From assembly GCF_002157465.1 (NCBI RefSeq), contig NZ_NHOC01000005.1:9134-73133 (forward strand): 64,000 nucleotides of DNA, in the 5' to 3' direction. A program made the translations under genes and the position numbers. Of the stretch, positions 16,010 to 23,902 are shown piece by piece. Each line of letters opens with the position of its first letter. Positions within the stretch are counted from its first letter, which is position 1. The notes under the pieces are model-generated. The model saw nothing but the letters and a program-made list of their open reading frames with translations, was not told where the DNA came from and did no database searches. This DNA is from Butyricicoccus porcorum (lineage in GTDB: Bacteria; Bacillota; Clostridia; Oscillospirales; Butyricicoccaceae).

Positions 16010-17584
16010 TCACGTACCGAAGTACGAGAAATGCATGTAATCCTTTTTGCTGTTCCATGTACCGCCCCAGCTGAAACCGTACTTTGCAAAAATGCGTACC
16101 ACCGCGCTGTCTGCGGGGATGGAATACGGGTCGCCGCCCGGGGACCAGTGCGAACCGGTCAGCGCCACGCCGCTGTTGGTGCACATATAGTTTTCTTCCC
16201 AGTTGATATCAATCGCCGTACCGAGACAGTGTTCCGAGGACGAGCCATTGCCGCGCCAGCAGTAACCGCCGAGCGATTTGATCGGGAACTGTTCGCCGCT
16301 CGCATAAATTTCGCCAAAGATCTGCTGTACCGTCGCCGCGAGCGCCTCGTGGATCTGGAAACGCTTGGTCTTTGTCACTTTGTTGCCATTGGCATCAAAA
16401 TCCCAGACCTGTACGCTGATGGTCACCTGATGGCTCTCCGCCTCAGTGGAATTGGCATATTTATGATAGCCGGCACCCGCCCCGAAAATACGCGCGACCT
16501 TTTCGCTGTAGCTCTCGCCGCTGTATGCCAGTCCGTCCGGAATGGTATCCGAAATAATATCCGGCTGGGCAATGACCGGAGAATCCGGGATATACAGACC
16601 GGATTCGGTATCCTCTGCCTGTGCCGTAACGGTCAGCGGTGCGGTCTGTCCAGACGATGCAACCAGTTTTCCGGTACAATCCAATCCGTCAACCGACCAG
16701 TACCACACGCCCGGCTGCTCCGCAATTTCCTGCGGAAGTGCGAACTCCTGCGCACCGGTTCCGGCAGATGCGACCTGTTCGGTCAGCACCGGCGCTGTGG
16801 AAAAGTCCGCCGACGCATAGAACGATACGCGGTAATAATCTGCGCCGCAGCCCGTCCAGCTGACAGCATTCGTGCCCGAATGCATCGCAATTGAGCTGAT
16901 ATCCTGCGCACTGCTCACACCGCGCCCGGTATGTACCGCTGCTGCTGCCCGATAGGTGAGCACAGCAGCCTGCTCCGCGCTGACCGGTTCACCGGAGCCG
17001 AGCATATTCCCACCTGTGCCGCTCGTCAGGCCCTCGCGCACAAAATAGGCCATGCCGTCCTGTGCCCAATCGGATACCGATACTCCATCCGAATAGCTGT
17101 ACAGTGTCTCGGCAATTTCATTTTCCGATACACCGACTGCACTGCCGCTCTGCTGCATCGCGCGGTAGAGCATGGCAATCAGCTGCTGCCGGTTTGCCGG
17201 TTCATCCGGTCGGAACTGTATTCCGTCTTCTTCCTCCGTCAGTCCGAGCAGCCACGCCTGCCGCACATCCGCACTCTGCGTGTCGGTATACGGGCACACG
17301 CTGCGGCGTGCTGCACTTTGCTCCATCAGGCTGCTATAGTCCCTGTCGGTCAGGGAAGCATACAGCCGCACCGCCAAACCGCACATCTGCTCACGTGTGA
17401 TCGGCTGGCCGGCCTGCTGTCCGTCCATGCCGGACGGAAGCAGCGATGCCTGATCTGCTGCCTTCAACAAATTGTCTGTCTGCCCGGACGGCTGCTCCAG
17501 GCTGACCGCTGCCGCAGGCGTGCGGCAGAGCAGGCAGGTGCACAACACAGCTGCCGCTGCACAGCCTGCAAGTTTCCGATTCAT
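16010..17584 (-). CDS. Secreted M15-family peptidase (VanY/D-Ala-D-Ala carboxypeptidase-like)
   Basis: Exported zinc peptidase, 524 residues. A signal peptide (MNRKLAGCAAAAVLCTCLL) precedes about 200 residues that look like degenerate S-layer-homology repeats, then a fibronectin-like region (about 240-350). The C-terminal M15 domain carries the zinc ligands in SEHCLGTAID (His near 451, Asp near 458) and DYMHF (His near 516). It probably trims peptidoglycan stem peptides. ATG 17584 gives a clean signal peptide; the longer upstream frame does not. The SLH assignment is weak, the M15 assignment strong. Confidence 0.82.
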   Translation of the reverse strand: MNRKLAGCAAAAVLCTCLLCRTPAAAVSLEQPSGQTDNLLKAADQASLLPSGMDGQQAGQPITREQMCGLAVRLYASLTDRDYSSLMEQSAARRSVCPYTDTQSADVRQAWLLGLTEEEDGIQFRPDEPANRQQLIAMLYRAMQQSGSAVGVSENEIAETLYSYSDGVSVSDWAQDGMAYFVREGLTSGTGGNMLGSGEPVSAEQAAVLTYRAAAAVHTGRGVSSAQDISSIAMHSGTNAVSWTGCGADYYRVSFYASADFSTAPVLTEQVASAGTGAQEFALPQEIAEQPGVWYWSVDGLDCTGKLVASSGQTAPLTVTAQAEDTESGLYIPDSPVIAQPDIISDTIPDGLAYSGESYSEKVARIFGAGAGYHKYANSTEAESHQVTISVQVWDFDANGNKVTKTKRFQIHEALAATVQQIFGEIYASGEQFPIKSLGGYCWRGNGSSSEHCLGTAIDINWEENYMCTNSGVALTGSHWSPGGDPYSIPADSAVVRIFAKYGFSWGGTWNSKKDYMHFSYFGT

Positions 17585-17651
17585 TGTATTGCATTCACCT
17601 CTGGTGTCGTGTGTTATCTCAAACTTGCTGTAGATATAAAAATTCAAATAT

Positions 17652-17660
17652 AGTATAGCA
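17652..17660 (-). promoter_or_regulatory. Extended -10 promoter of M15 peptidase gene
   Basis: The minus strand reads TGCTATACT about 70 bp before the start codon; the -35 is unclear. Confidence 0.5.
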
Positions 17661-17717
17661 CAGTTTTTGTACACTGAGAAGCGGAGACACAAAATTTTCA
17701 CAAAGTTTCATCCTGCA

Positions 17718-18422
17718 CTATTCGAGGATATCCCTGTGTTCTCTGTCCGCGCGCGGGAAAACAGTCAGCACGCCGTCATCGGTACACGTTGCGAGAAAAA
17801 TATCTGAAACCGTGCTCTCTCCCTTTCGTTTGAGCTGTTTTTTGAGCCATGTGATATCATATCCGAGGTTTTGCAGGTTTTTGTCCATGATCTTTCCGTC
17901 CATAATGACATTGGCGCACATGGTTTCCTGTGAAACGGCAAGTGCAAGATCCTCCGGCGTTGCCGGGCGCGTCCGGCTGACCGGCAGAATGCTGATGCTG
18001 CCGTTGGATTCCAGCACAGCAGTCTGAACCTGACTCAAATCAAAATATCCGCTCTTGCGGCATTCCATCTGAAATTCATGGATATCCATATGCGCGCGTT
18101 TGAAATTTTTATCATATATTTTTCCGTTGTCCAGCAGAACAATCGCCCGTCCGCTGACCACGCGCCGGACTTTGATCGAACGGTCGGAAGCCACCGACAG
18201 CAGCCATGTCACAACGCCGAATACAACCAGTGCAATCAGCCACTCCCAGAATTCCTTTCCCTCTGCAATGGAAAGCTCCGCGCCGATGGAACCAATGGTA
18301 ATGCCATTGATATAATCAAACGCGCTCAGCTGTGCCAGCTGACGGTAGCCGATCAGCTTGGTGATGGCAAACAGTGCGACGATGGAAAGCAGCGCAGTAA
18401 GCGCCGTGCGTACAAAATCCAT
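17718..18422 (-). CDS. DUF421 membrane protein (YetF-like)
   Basis: Membrane protein of the DUF421/YetF group common in spore-forming Firmicutes; molecular function is unsettled. The 234 residues have two or three N-terminal membrane helices with the family motif KLIGYRQLAQLSAFDYINGITIGSI, then a soluble domain with RRVVSGRAIVLLDNGKIYD and SVSQETMC-like strands. AGGAGGCGGCTGC precedes ATG 18422. It stands alone between the M15 gene and the insertion sequence. Confidence 0.85.
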   Translation of the reverse strand: MDFVRTALTALLSIVALFAITKLIGYRQLAQLSAFDYINGITIGSIGAELSIAEGKEFWEWLIALVVFGVVTWLLSVASDRSIKVRRVVSGRAIVLLDNGKIYDKNFKRAHMDIHEFQMECRKSGYFDLSQVQTAVLESNGSISILPVSRTRPATPEDLALAVSQETMCANVIMDGKIMDKNLQNLGYDITWLKKQLKRKGESTVSDIFLATCTDDGVLTVFPRADREHRDILE

Positions 18423-18511
18423 GCAGCCGCCTCCTTTTTTCTTGTTTTCCGTTTAGCATGACCAGATATCCCGACTTCTATGCTTTGGAGTTTTTGCATA
18501 TTTTTTGTTTA

Positions 18512-18537
18512 TGGGGTCTGCGGACAAAAAGTTGGAC
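18512..18537 (+). repeat. Left terminal inverted repeat of the IS
   Basis: Begins TGGGGTCTGCGGACAAAAAG and continues with TTGGAC; pairs with the right end at 19969-19994 with one indel and a few mismatches. Confidence 0.8.
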
Positions 18538-18556
18538 TCCAAAAGGAGGGAACTGA

Positions 18557-19966
18557 ATGTATACAAAAGAGCAGGAAGAAATCGCACTAAGAGAATACGA
18601 GCGGCTGGGATCAATAGCTGCTGTAATCCGTCGGTTAGGATACCCGAGCGAGTCTACGCTTTACCGCTGGTATGAGCGCAAAAAAGCCGGGTTAGAGAAC
18701 AGACATGGCCACACAGAAGAGTCTCCCACAGAGATGGATCATCACTGCAACACATCGGGGCATCCAAGGCATCCCTCAGCAGAATTCAAATATGAGGTAA
18801 TTCACCGTTGCTTTGAATTAGGCGAAGATGTAGAATATGTATCAAGGGAAATCGGATACAGCCGTATGAGCATATACGTCTGGCGCAGGAAATATCTGAA
18901 GTATGGGATGGTGGGTCTGATGGCGAAGAGAAAAAGCATACCAAGGGAGCCGTTGCCTCAGGATCATGCATTGCCTGAATCTGAGGAACTGGAGAATCTT
19001 CGAACGCAACTCCAAGAACTGCAGTTTGAAGTAGATGTGCTGAAGGAGACCATCTCAGTTTTAAAAAAAGACCCCGGCATCGATCTAACGGTACTCAGAA
19101 ACCGTGAAAAGGCAGTGATCATCGATGCCTTGAAGGGGAAATATGCACTGCCAGCGCTGCTGTCCCGTTTTAAGATGGCCAAAAGCAGTTACTATTACCA
19201 GCAAGCTGTTATGAACAAACCCGACAAATATCTATCCCAACGGGCACAAATCACCTCGATTTTTCACGAAAACAGGGGCATATATGGTTACCGTCGCATT
19301 TATCTGGCGCTGAAGCGCAAAGGGATTATGCTCTCCGAGAAGATCATCCGCCGGATCATGAAAGAAGAAAAACTGGTGGTTTTGCGCTCGAAGAAACGAA
19401 ATATAGTTCGTATTTGGGGAAATCACACCGAAGTAGAGAACATCATTTTACGCGATTTCCATGCAAATCAGCCGTATGAGAAGTTGCTGACGGATATCAC
19501 AGAATTTGCCCTTTCGAACGGCAAGCTATATCTCTCCGCCATGATCGATTGTTTTGATGGAATGGTTGTGGGCTGGACGATCGGAACCCGCCCCAATGCC
19601 GATCTGGTCAACACCATGTTGGATCAAGTGATTGCCGATCTGCCAGAGGGCTGTCATCCGATTGTCCATTCTGACAGGGGCTGCCATTATCGATGGCCCG
19701 GATGGATTGAACGGATGAATGGGGCTGGTCTCATTCGCTCTATGTCTAAGAAGGGCTGCTCCCCCGATAACGCAGCCTGCGAAGGTTTCTTTGGAAGGCT
19801 CAAAAACGAAATGTTCTATGGCCGCTCTTGGACAGGAGTCTCGCTTGACGATTTTAGCCGGGAGATTGACCGCTATATCAATTGGTATAACCATAAACGC
19901 ATCAAGTTATCTTTAGGCGGGCTGAGCCCGATTGAGTATAGACATCATCTTGGTTTTGCTGCATAA
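18557..19966 (+). CDS. IS3-family transposase, OrfA and OrfB in one frame
   Basis: A 469-residue DDE transposase. Residues 1-150 hold two helix-turn-helix regions (the OrfA part), followed by a coiled-coil segment rich in Leu/Glu (about 140-170). The integrase core has HENRGIYGYRRI and the DDE residues in LLTDITEF, VHSDRGCHY and EGFFGRLKNE. Most IS3 members split this into OrfA and OrfB joined by -1 frameshifting; here the frame is continuous, although an A7 run (19064-19070) lies at the expected junction. Ribosome site AAAAGGAGGG before ATG 18557. The frame looks intact. Confidence 0.93.
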   Translation: MYTKEQEEIALREYERLGSIAAVIRRLGYPSESTLYRWYERKKAGLENRHGHTEESPTEMDHHCNTSGHPRHPSAEFKYEVIHRCFELGEDVEYVSREIGYSRMSIYVWRRKYLKYGMVGLMAKRKSIPREPLPQDHALPESEELENLRTQLQELQFEVDVLKETISVLKKDPGIDLTVLRNREKAVIIDALKGKYALPALLSRFKMAKSSYYYQQAVMNKPDKYLSQRAQITSIFHENRGIYGYRRIYLALKRKGIMLSEKIIRRIMKEEKLVVLRSKKRNIVRIWGNHTEVENIILRDFHANQPYEKLLTDITEFALSNGKLYLSAMIDCFDGMVVGWTIGTRPNADLVNTMLDQVIADLPEGCHPIVHSDRGCHYRWPGWIERMNGAGLIRSMSKKGCSPDNAACEGFFGRLKNEMFYGRSWTGVSLDDFSREIDRYINWYNHKRIKLSLGGLSPIEYRHHLGFAA

Positions 19967-19968
19967 TC

Positions 19969-19994
19969 AGTCCAAGATTTTGTCCGCACCCCCA
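19969..19994 (-). repeat. Right terminal inverted repeat of the IS
   Basis: On the minus strand begins TGGGGGTGCGGACAAAATC and then TTGGACT, matching the left end. Confidence 0.8.
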
Positions 19995-20184
19995 TGAATT
20001 GCAAAAATTGTGTAAACGCAACTGAGCACATCCTGGCGATCTTCTGTTACCTTTGTTACTTTTCAGGAACATATTTAATTTTCCCACGCAATGATTCCCG
20101 TATTTTGATTGTTATGCCGCTATTTTTTCAACTTTGTCCCGATTATAATGAGAGCATAAGAAATTGGAACAAGGAGGGATTATC

Positions 20185-20442
20185 ATGAAACAGTTCCAGT
20201 ATACCATCACACGCGACCACGGCATTTGCTGCCGATCCGCAGCTGCTCTTGCAAAAATCAGTAAGGAGCATGGCGATTGCATTGAAATCAAGAAGGGCGA
20301 AACCAGCGTCAGCGCATCTCGTATGATGGCCGTCATGTGGCTGAACATCCGCTGTGGCGATACCATCTGTGTATCCGCAGACGGCGAAAACGAAGCATCC
20401 GCTGTCCATTCGATCCGCTCCTACTGCGCGGCGAATCTGTAA
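20185..20442 (+). CDS. HPr-like protein without the phosphorylation residues
   Basis: HPr-fold protein of 85 residues. The segment DHGICCRSAAALAKIS aligns with the HPr active-site loop (GLHARPAA), but the phospho-accepting His15 position is Cys, so it cannot take phosphate from enzyme I in the usual way. At the regulatory site, ASRMMAVMWL aligns with KSIMGVMSL, placing Arg where Ser46 should be. It therefore lacks both classical sites; Bacillus Crh lacks only the histidine. AAGGAGGG precedes ATG 20185, and TATAAT at 20144-20149 could be its -10. It is monocistronic. The fold call is fairly safe, the function unknown. Confidence 0.75.
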   Translation: MKQFQYTITRDHGICCRSAAALAKISKEHGDCIEIKKGETSVSASRMMAVMWLNIRCGDTICVSADGENEASAVHSIRSYCAANL

Positions 20443-20466
20443 CGCCGCTCCATTGCAGCAACAATA

Positions 20467-20518
20467 AAATCGCAGACCGTTTCGGAATTCCCATTCCGTC
20501 GCGGCTGCGGTTTTTTTA
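20467..20518. terminator. Bidirectional terminator between the HPr-like and FUSC genes
   Basis: AATCGCAG pairs with CTGCGGTT and an inner CGG/CCG extends the stem; T7 follows on the plus strand and TTTTATT on the minus strand. It overlaps the end of the FUSC gene. Confidence 0.7.
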
Positions 20519-21835
20519 TGCATCTGATGCCATCTCTCCAGCGGTACAGCGCTGTGGTACCATATCTTTTTCCCACAGATATGGCTCATACAGCTGTCGA
20601 AGCTTTTTTACCGCTGCATTTCCCGCATGCGGTACCAGTACATCACAATGCCCCGGCACACTGCCGATGCGCACGACATTGGTCATGCCGATGCGTTGCG
20701 CCAGACAGGCTGCCATATTTTCCCGCGTCGCCTGCGGGTGATAAATTTTGATATACCGATAATCGGGGTAATCATCCGAATCATAGGACACCACGCGGCA
20801 GCGGGTTGTCCAGCCGGTACGTTCCAGCAGGTCATATACTTTCTGCACGCGGTCACGGTGTTCAATCACCATTAGATAAACTGCCCGAGTTCCCTCCGGC
20901 GGCCTGCGATGCATATAATTGCGATATGGCGAACGGCGCAGCTTTGCATAAATACTCCGCTCTGCTTCATTGCACAGCATGTCATAATAAATCATCCAGC
21001 GGTTGTCCTCGATGACGTTGACAAACACATCCATTCCCTGCTGTTCCAGCAGGGTGCACAATGCATGGGTATCCTCTGCCGGCAGTGCCGCCGTATTCAG
21101 ATAACGGTTTTCCTTGATATCGTACAAAACCGCGCCATCCATCGCAATAACCGGCAGCCGCAGACGGATGTCACGCAGGTCTTCCACCAGCGAGGCAGGC
21201 GTGCGGATGGTGGAAACAGTAAAATTCATGCCGTCATCCAGCATGCGGTTGAGTTCCACCTTGCTGTAATTGTTCAGTGTCTCACATTCGGTCAATGTAT
21301 GGTTCATGCCGGAGACAAACAGGATATCACGCCGCGTGCGGTGCGGCAGGCGGGCGCGGTTGACGACCATGCTGATGGCAATGCCGATCAGCGTGTCAAG
21401 CACACGGTTTAACACAAACAAATACGGATTCGGGTCAGTAATGTGCATAACCGTAATGCTGAGAAACACAACACAGGCAAAATAAGAGGCATTGCGCCGT
21501 CCAAGCAATACCGTCGTATAAATGATTGGGATGATACACAGGCCAACTACCATAAACCGCGCAAATTCATGGCCATTGAGCGGTGAATGGAGATCAATCA
21601 GGATGACAATCAATCCGTACAGGCCGCCGAGAAATGTGCCAATCGTGCGCTGAATTGCCATGTTTTTGGAATCCGCATCATAGGGACGCATGCACCACAG
21701 CACAGACAGCGCCGTATAAAACGGTGCTCCCTGACAGCCGCGCAGGAAGTAGGTGACAAAGCCGAGCATGACGCCGACCGCTGATTTGATGATGCGCATG
21801 CCGACAGGCGGCAGGCGGCGCAGTTTTTCATACAT
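20516..21835 (-). CDS. FUSC-family membrane protein fused to a degenerate HAD domain
   Basis: A 439-residue fusion. Residues 1-165 form an aromatic-acid-exporter-like FUSC module with about six membrane helices (RIIKSAVGVMLGF, QRTIGTFLGGLYGL, DTLIGIAISMVVNR). From residue 170 the rest resembles a Cof-type (IIB) HAD hydrolase: FVSGMNHTLTE stands where FVSDLDGTL is expected, GMNFTVSTIRTP where the TGR motif should be, and LPVIAMDGAVLYD matches the cap entry. The nucleophile aspartate is missing, so hydrolase activity is unlikely and the domain may sense a ligand. GGAGGAGGAAAC precedes ATG 21835, and a terminator-like hairpin lies in the leader. Confidence 0.75.
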   Translation of the reverse strand: MYEKLRRLPPVGMRIIKSAVGVMLGFVTYFLRGCQGAPFYTALSVLWCMRPYDADSKNMAIQRTIGTFLGGLYGLIVILIDLHSPLNGHEFARFMVVGLCIIPIIYTTVLLGRRNASYFACVVFLSITVMHITDPNPYLFVLNRVLDTLIGIAISMVVNRARLPHRTRRDILFVSGMNHTLTECETLNNYSKVELNRMLDDGMNFTVSTIRTPASLVEDLRDIRLRLPVIAMDGAVLYDIKENRYLNTAALPAEDTHALCTLLEQQGMDVFVNVIEDNRWMIYYDMLCNEAERSIYAKLRRSPYRNYMHRRPPEGTRAVYLMVIEHRDRVQKVYDLLERTGWTTRCRVVSYDSDDYPDYRYIKIYHPQATRENMAACLAQRIGMTNVVRIGSVPGHCDVLVPHAGNAAVKKLRQLYEPYLWEKDMVPQRCTAGEMASDA

Positions 21836-21860
21836 ACGAAGTTTCCTCCTCCACTGGCAG

Positions 21861-21900
21861 AAAAAAGACCCGAAACCACTTTCCCCTGCGGTTCCGGGTC
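21861..21900 (-). terminator. Terminator-like hairpin in the leader of the FUSC-HAD gene
   Basis: On the transcript GACCCGGAACC pairs with GGTTTCGGGTC (one mismatch) and U6 follows, 26 bp before the start codon. Because the promoter lies upstream of it (21923-21952), this is a candidate attenuator, not an end-of-gene terminator. Confidence 0.7.
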
Positions 21901-21922
21901 ATCTATGCCCCTCTTCTTATTT

Positions 21923-21952
21923 ATCATAGTGCATATTTGATCTCACTGTCAA
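21923..21952 (-). promoter_or_regulatory. Promoter of FUSC-HAD gene
   Basis: TTGACA (21947-21952) and TATGAT (21923-21928) on the minus strand, spacer 18 bp. Confidence 0.75.
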
Positions 21953-22055
21953 TCCAGTCTATGACCAAATCCGACCTGTCCGCTTCGTCTTTTTTCGTGG
22001 AACATCGTCAGATCACGCACATTGCCTTCCCCAAAGGGCGTAGACAGGTGCACAC

Positions 22056-22083
22056 TTGACGTGAGCGGTGGATCGGATATACT
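22056..22083 (+). promoter_or_regulatory. Promoter of the acylphosphatase gene
   Basis: TTGACG (22056-22061) and TATACT (22078-22083), spacer 16 bp, 22 bp before the start codon. Confidence 0.8.
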
Positions 22084-22104
22084 AAAAGGAAGGAGGAATG
22101 TTCT

Positions 22105-22371
22105 ATGCTGACACGTTGGAGGCTTGTCCTTTCCGGGCGCGTACAGGGCATTGGCCTGCGTTTTCGCGCCAAAATGGGTGCCCAGCAATATAAGCTGACG
22201 GGCTGGGTCAGGAATTTGGATGACGGTGACGTCGAACTGGAAGTCCAGGGAGAAGATGCCGCTGTCGATGCCTATGTCAATTGTCTCCGCACTCTGCCCG
22301 GCGCAAACGTTACATTTCTGCACGCAGAGGAACAGGATGTCATCGAGGAAACTCGATTCCGAATCCGGTAA
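22105..22371 (+). CDS. acyP: Acylphosphatase
   Basis: Small cytosolic enzyme that hydrolyses acyl phosphates. The 88 residues fit the family. SGRVQGIGLRFRA carries the phosphate-binding loop and the catalytic arginine, and GWVRNLDDGDVE the catalytic asparagine. GGAAGGAGG precedes ATG 22105. It is monocistronic, transcribed divergently from the FUSC-HAD gene. Confidence 0.92.
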   Translation: MLTRWRLVLSGRVQGIGLRFRAKMGAQQYKLTGWVRNLDDGDVELEVQGEDAAVDAYVNCLRTLPGANVTFLHAEEQDVIEETRFRIR

Positions 22372-22420
22372 GCGACGGTGCAGCCGCCTCATTTCCGCAT
22401 CCAATCGCCCAATAAAATAC

Positions 22421-22456
22421 AAAAAAACCGCTCATTTCCGGAGAAACAAGCGGTTT
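22421..22456 (-). terminator. Terminator after tRNA-Thr
   Basis: AACCGCT pairs with AGCGGTT and T7 follows on the minus strand, directly after the tRNA 3' end. It may also stop the acylphosphatase transcript on the plus strand, where only TTTG follows. Confidence 0.8.
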
Positions 22457-22459
22457 GTG

Positions 22460-22534
22460 TGGAGCTAATGGTCGGATTTGAACCGACGACCTGCTCATTA
22501 CGAGTGAGCTGCTCTACCCCTGAGCCACATTAGC
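22460..22534 (-). tRNA. tRNA-Thr (anticodon CGU)
   Basis: Minus-strand cloverleaf: acceptor GCTAATG/CATTAGC, anticodon stem GCTCA/TGAGC around loop CTCGTAA (anticodon CGT), T-arm GTCGG TTCAAAT CCGAC. The CCA end is encoded. Confidence 0.95.
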
Positions 22535-22618
22535 ATCTGGATGGTATTCTAACACATTCACTCTGCTTCGTCAAGCACAATCGCAAAAAATTTTTTTGAT
22601 AATTCCCGAAATTTTTCC

Positions 22619-22646
22619 TTGACAAGCCCCGCAAAAACGATATAAT
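22619..22646 (+). promoter_or_regulatory. Promoter of rpsF-ssb-rpsR
   Basis: TTGACA (22619-22624) and TATAAT (22641-22646), spacer 16 bp. The leader that follows holds a small hairpin (CCTTG/CAAGG, 22657-22673), but I could not identify the S6:S18 binding motif in it. Confidence 0.88.
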
Positions 22647-22706
22647 AAAAAGGTATCCTTGCTCACACACAAGGGTGTGGGCCAAAGTCCAAAAGGAGGT
22701 GCTGAA

Positions 22707-23000
22707 ATGGCAAAGGTAAATGGTAAGTACGAGACAATCTTCATTGTCAACCCGAATCTCGGTGAGGAAGCAATCGCTGCAATCGTTGAGAAGTTCAAGA
22801 CTCTGATCGAAAAGAACGGTACCGTCGAGTCCGTTGATGACTGGGGCAAGCGCAGAATGGCGTATGAGATCAATGACCTGCGTGAAGGTTATTACACTCT
22901 GATCCAGTTCGAGTCTGCTCCGACCTTCCCGGCTGAGCTTGACCGTATCTATAAGATCACCGATGGCGTTATGCGTTCCATCATCATTTCCAGAGACTAA
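22707..23000 (+). CDS. rpsF: Ribosomal protein bS6
   Basis: Small-subunit protein that pairs with S18 on the platform. The product from ATG 22707 has 97 residues, with KYETIFIVNPNLGEE and the WGKRRMAYEINDLREGYY segment of the family. AAAGGAGGTG sits 6 bp upstream. It is the first gene of rpsF-ssb-rpsR, the standard order in Firmicutes. Confidence 0.96.
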   Translation: MAKVNGKYETIFIVNPNLGEEAIAAIVEKFKTLIEKNGTVESVDDWGKRRMAYEINDLREGYYTLIQFESAPTFPAELDRIYKITDGVMRSIIISRD

Positions 23001-23015
23001 GGCTGGTGAAAGAAT

Positions 23016-23501
23016 ATGCTGAATAAGGCAATTCTGATGGGCCGCTTAACCCGCGACCCGGAGCTTCGCTACACCCCGAACGGTAATGTTCCGGTCGTTA
23101 CGTTCACGCTCGCTGTTGACCGCAATTATAGCGGAAACGGCAGAGAACGCCAGACCGACTTTATCGACATCGTTGCCTGGAGACGCCAGGCGGAATTCGT
23201 TTCGCAGTGGTTTACCAAGGGCATGATGGCAATCGTGGTCGGAAGCATCCAGTCCAGACGCTGGCAAGACAAAAACGGAAACAATCGCACGTCGATTGAA
23301 GTTGTTGCGGATGAGATCCAGTTTGGTGAAACCAAAAAGTCCCGCGAGTCCAATATGGGCTACCAGGGCGGATATCAGGATTCCTATTCCCCCGCTCCGC
23401 AGCAGGCCCCGGCATCGCGCCCCGCGCCGAGCTTCGACATGCCCGCAGGCGACTCGGATTTCAGCGAGATTTCCGATGACGACGGCGAAGTTCCGTTCTG
23501 A
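23016..23501 (+). CDS. ssb: Single-stranded DNA-binding protein
   Basis: OB-fold protein that coats single-stranded DNA in replication and repair. The 161 residues comprise the N-terminal OB domain (MLNKAILMGRLTRDPELRYTP, FIDIVAWRRQAEF), a Gly/Gln/Pro-rich linker (about 110-145) and the acidic tip ending DDDGEVPF, the docking site for partner proteins. It lies 15 bp after rpsF. Confidence 0.97.
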   Translation: MLNKAILMGRLTRDPELRYTPNGNVPVVTFTLAVDRNYSGNGRERQTDFIDIVAWRRQAEFVSQWFTKGMMAIVVGSIQSRRWQDKNGNNRTSIEVVADEIQFGETKKSRESNMGYQGGYQDSYSPAPQQAPASRPAPSFDMPAGDSDFSEISDDDGEVPF

Positions 23502-23525
23502 TTACCGAATAAGGAGGTTACGACA

Positions 23526-23777
23526 ATGGCTGAAGAAAAAAGAGAATATCGCCCTAACCGCGGCGGCCGCCGCCGCAGAAAGGTTTGCTCTTTCTGCGTA
23601 GACAAGGTTGAGGCTATTGATTATAAGGATGTTGCAAAGCTCAAGAGATACATGTCTGAGCGCGGCAAGATTCTGCCCCGCAGAATGACCGGCACCTGTG
23701 CCCTGCATCAGCGTCAGCTGACCGAGGCAATCAAGCGTGCCCGCCACATCGCTCTGCTGCCCTACACCGCAGAGTAA
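23526..23777 (+). CDS. rpsR: Ribosomal protein bS18
   Basis: Partner of S6 on the 30S platform. The 83 residues contain a basic N-terminus ([16 protein letters not shown]), [21 protein letters not shown] and the C-terminal [19 protein letters not shown]. The cysteines (CSFC...C) suggest the zinc-type S18. AAGGAGGTT precedes ATG 23526. It ends the operon. Confidence 0.97.
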   Translation: MAEEKREYRPNRGGRRRRKVCSFCVDKVEAIDYKDVAKLKRYMSERGKILPRRMTGTCALHQRQLTEAIKRARHIALLPYTAE

Positions 23778-23798
23778 TTTTTCTCAAAAACAGGATAC

Positions 23799-23833
23799 CA
23801 AAAAAGACGTGTCAGTTCTGATGCGTCTTTTTT
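23799..23833 (+). terminator. Terminator of rpsF-ssb-rpsR
   Basis: AAAAAAGACG pairs with CGTCTTTTTT around a 14-base loop. Confidence 0.82.
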
Positions 23834-23841
23834 CGTTGTGT

Positions 23842-23879
23842 AAAACGGGCGCCCTCCGCATAAAGCAGAGGGCGCCCGT
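23842..23879 (-). terminator. Terminator of the SLH-M4 protease gene
   Basis: A 12-bp GC-rich stem (ACGGGCGCCCTC with GAGGGCGCCCGT) followed on the minus strand by T4. Confidence 0.85.
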
Positions 23880-23902
23880 CTGTTCTGTCCATATTGGTTT
23901 GA

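Larger units (their letters stand above)
18512..19994 (+). mobile_element. IS3-family insertion sequence (about 1483 bp)
   Basis: The element is bounded by imperfect inverted repeats of about 26 bp that start TGGGG and share TGCGGACAAAA and TTGGACT. It carries one long transposase frame and nothing else. The ends match the TG...CA form of the family. I see no matching target duplication: the three bases outside are TTA on the left and TGA on the right, so the copy is either old or rearranged. Its base composition is more AT-rich than the flanks, which suggests transfer. Confidence 0.85.

Noticed and set aside
18509-19997. A target-site duplication flanking the IS.
   Set aside because: TTA on the left and TGA on the right do not match; shifting the boundary by one base does not help.
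22647-22706. An S6:S18 binding leader before rpsF.
   Set aside because: A small hairpin exists but I do not see the conserved CCG bulge pattern, so I did not annotate it.
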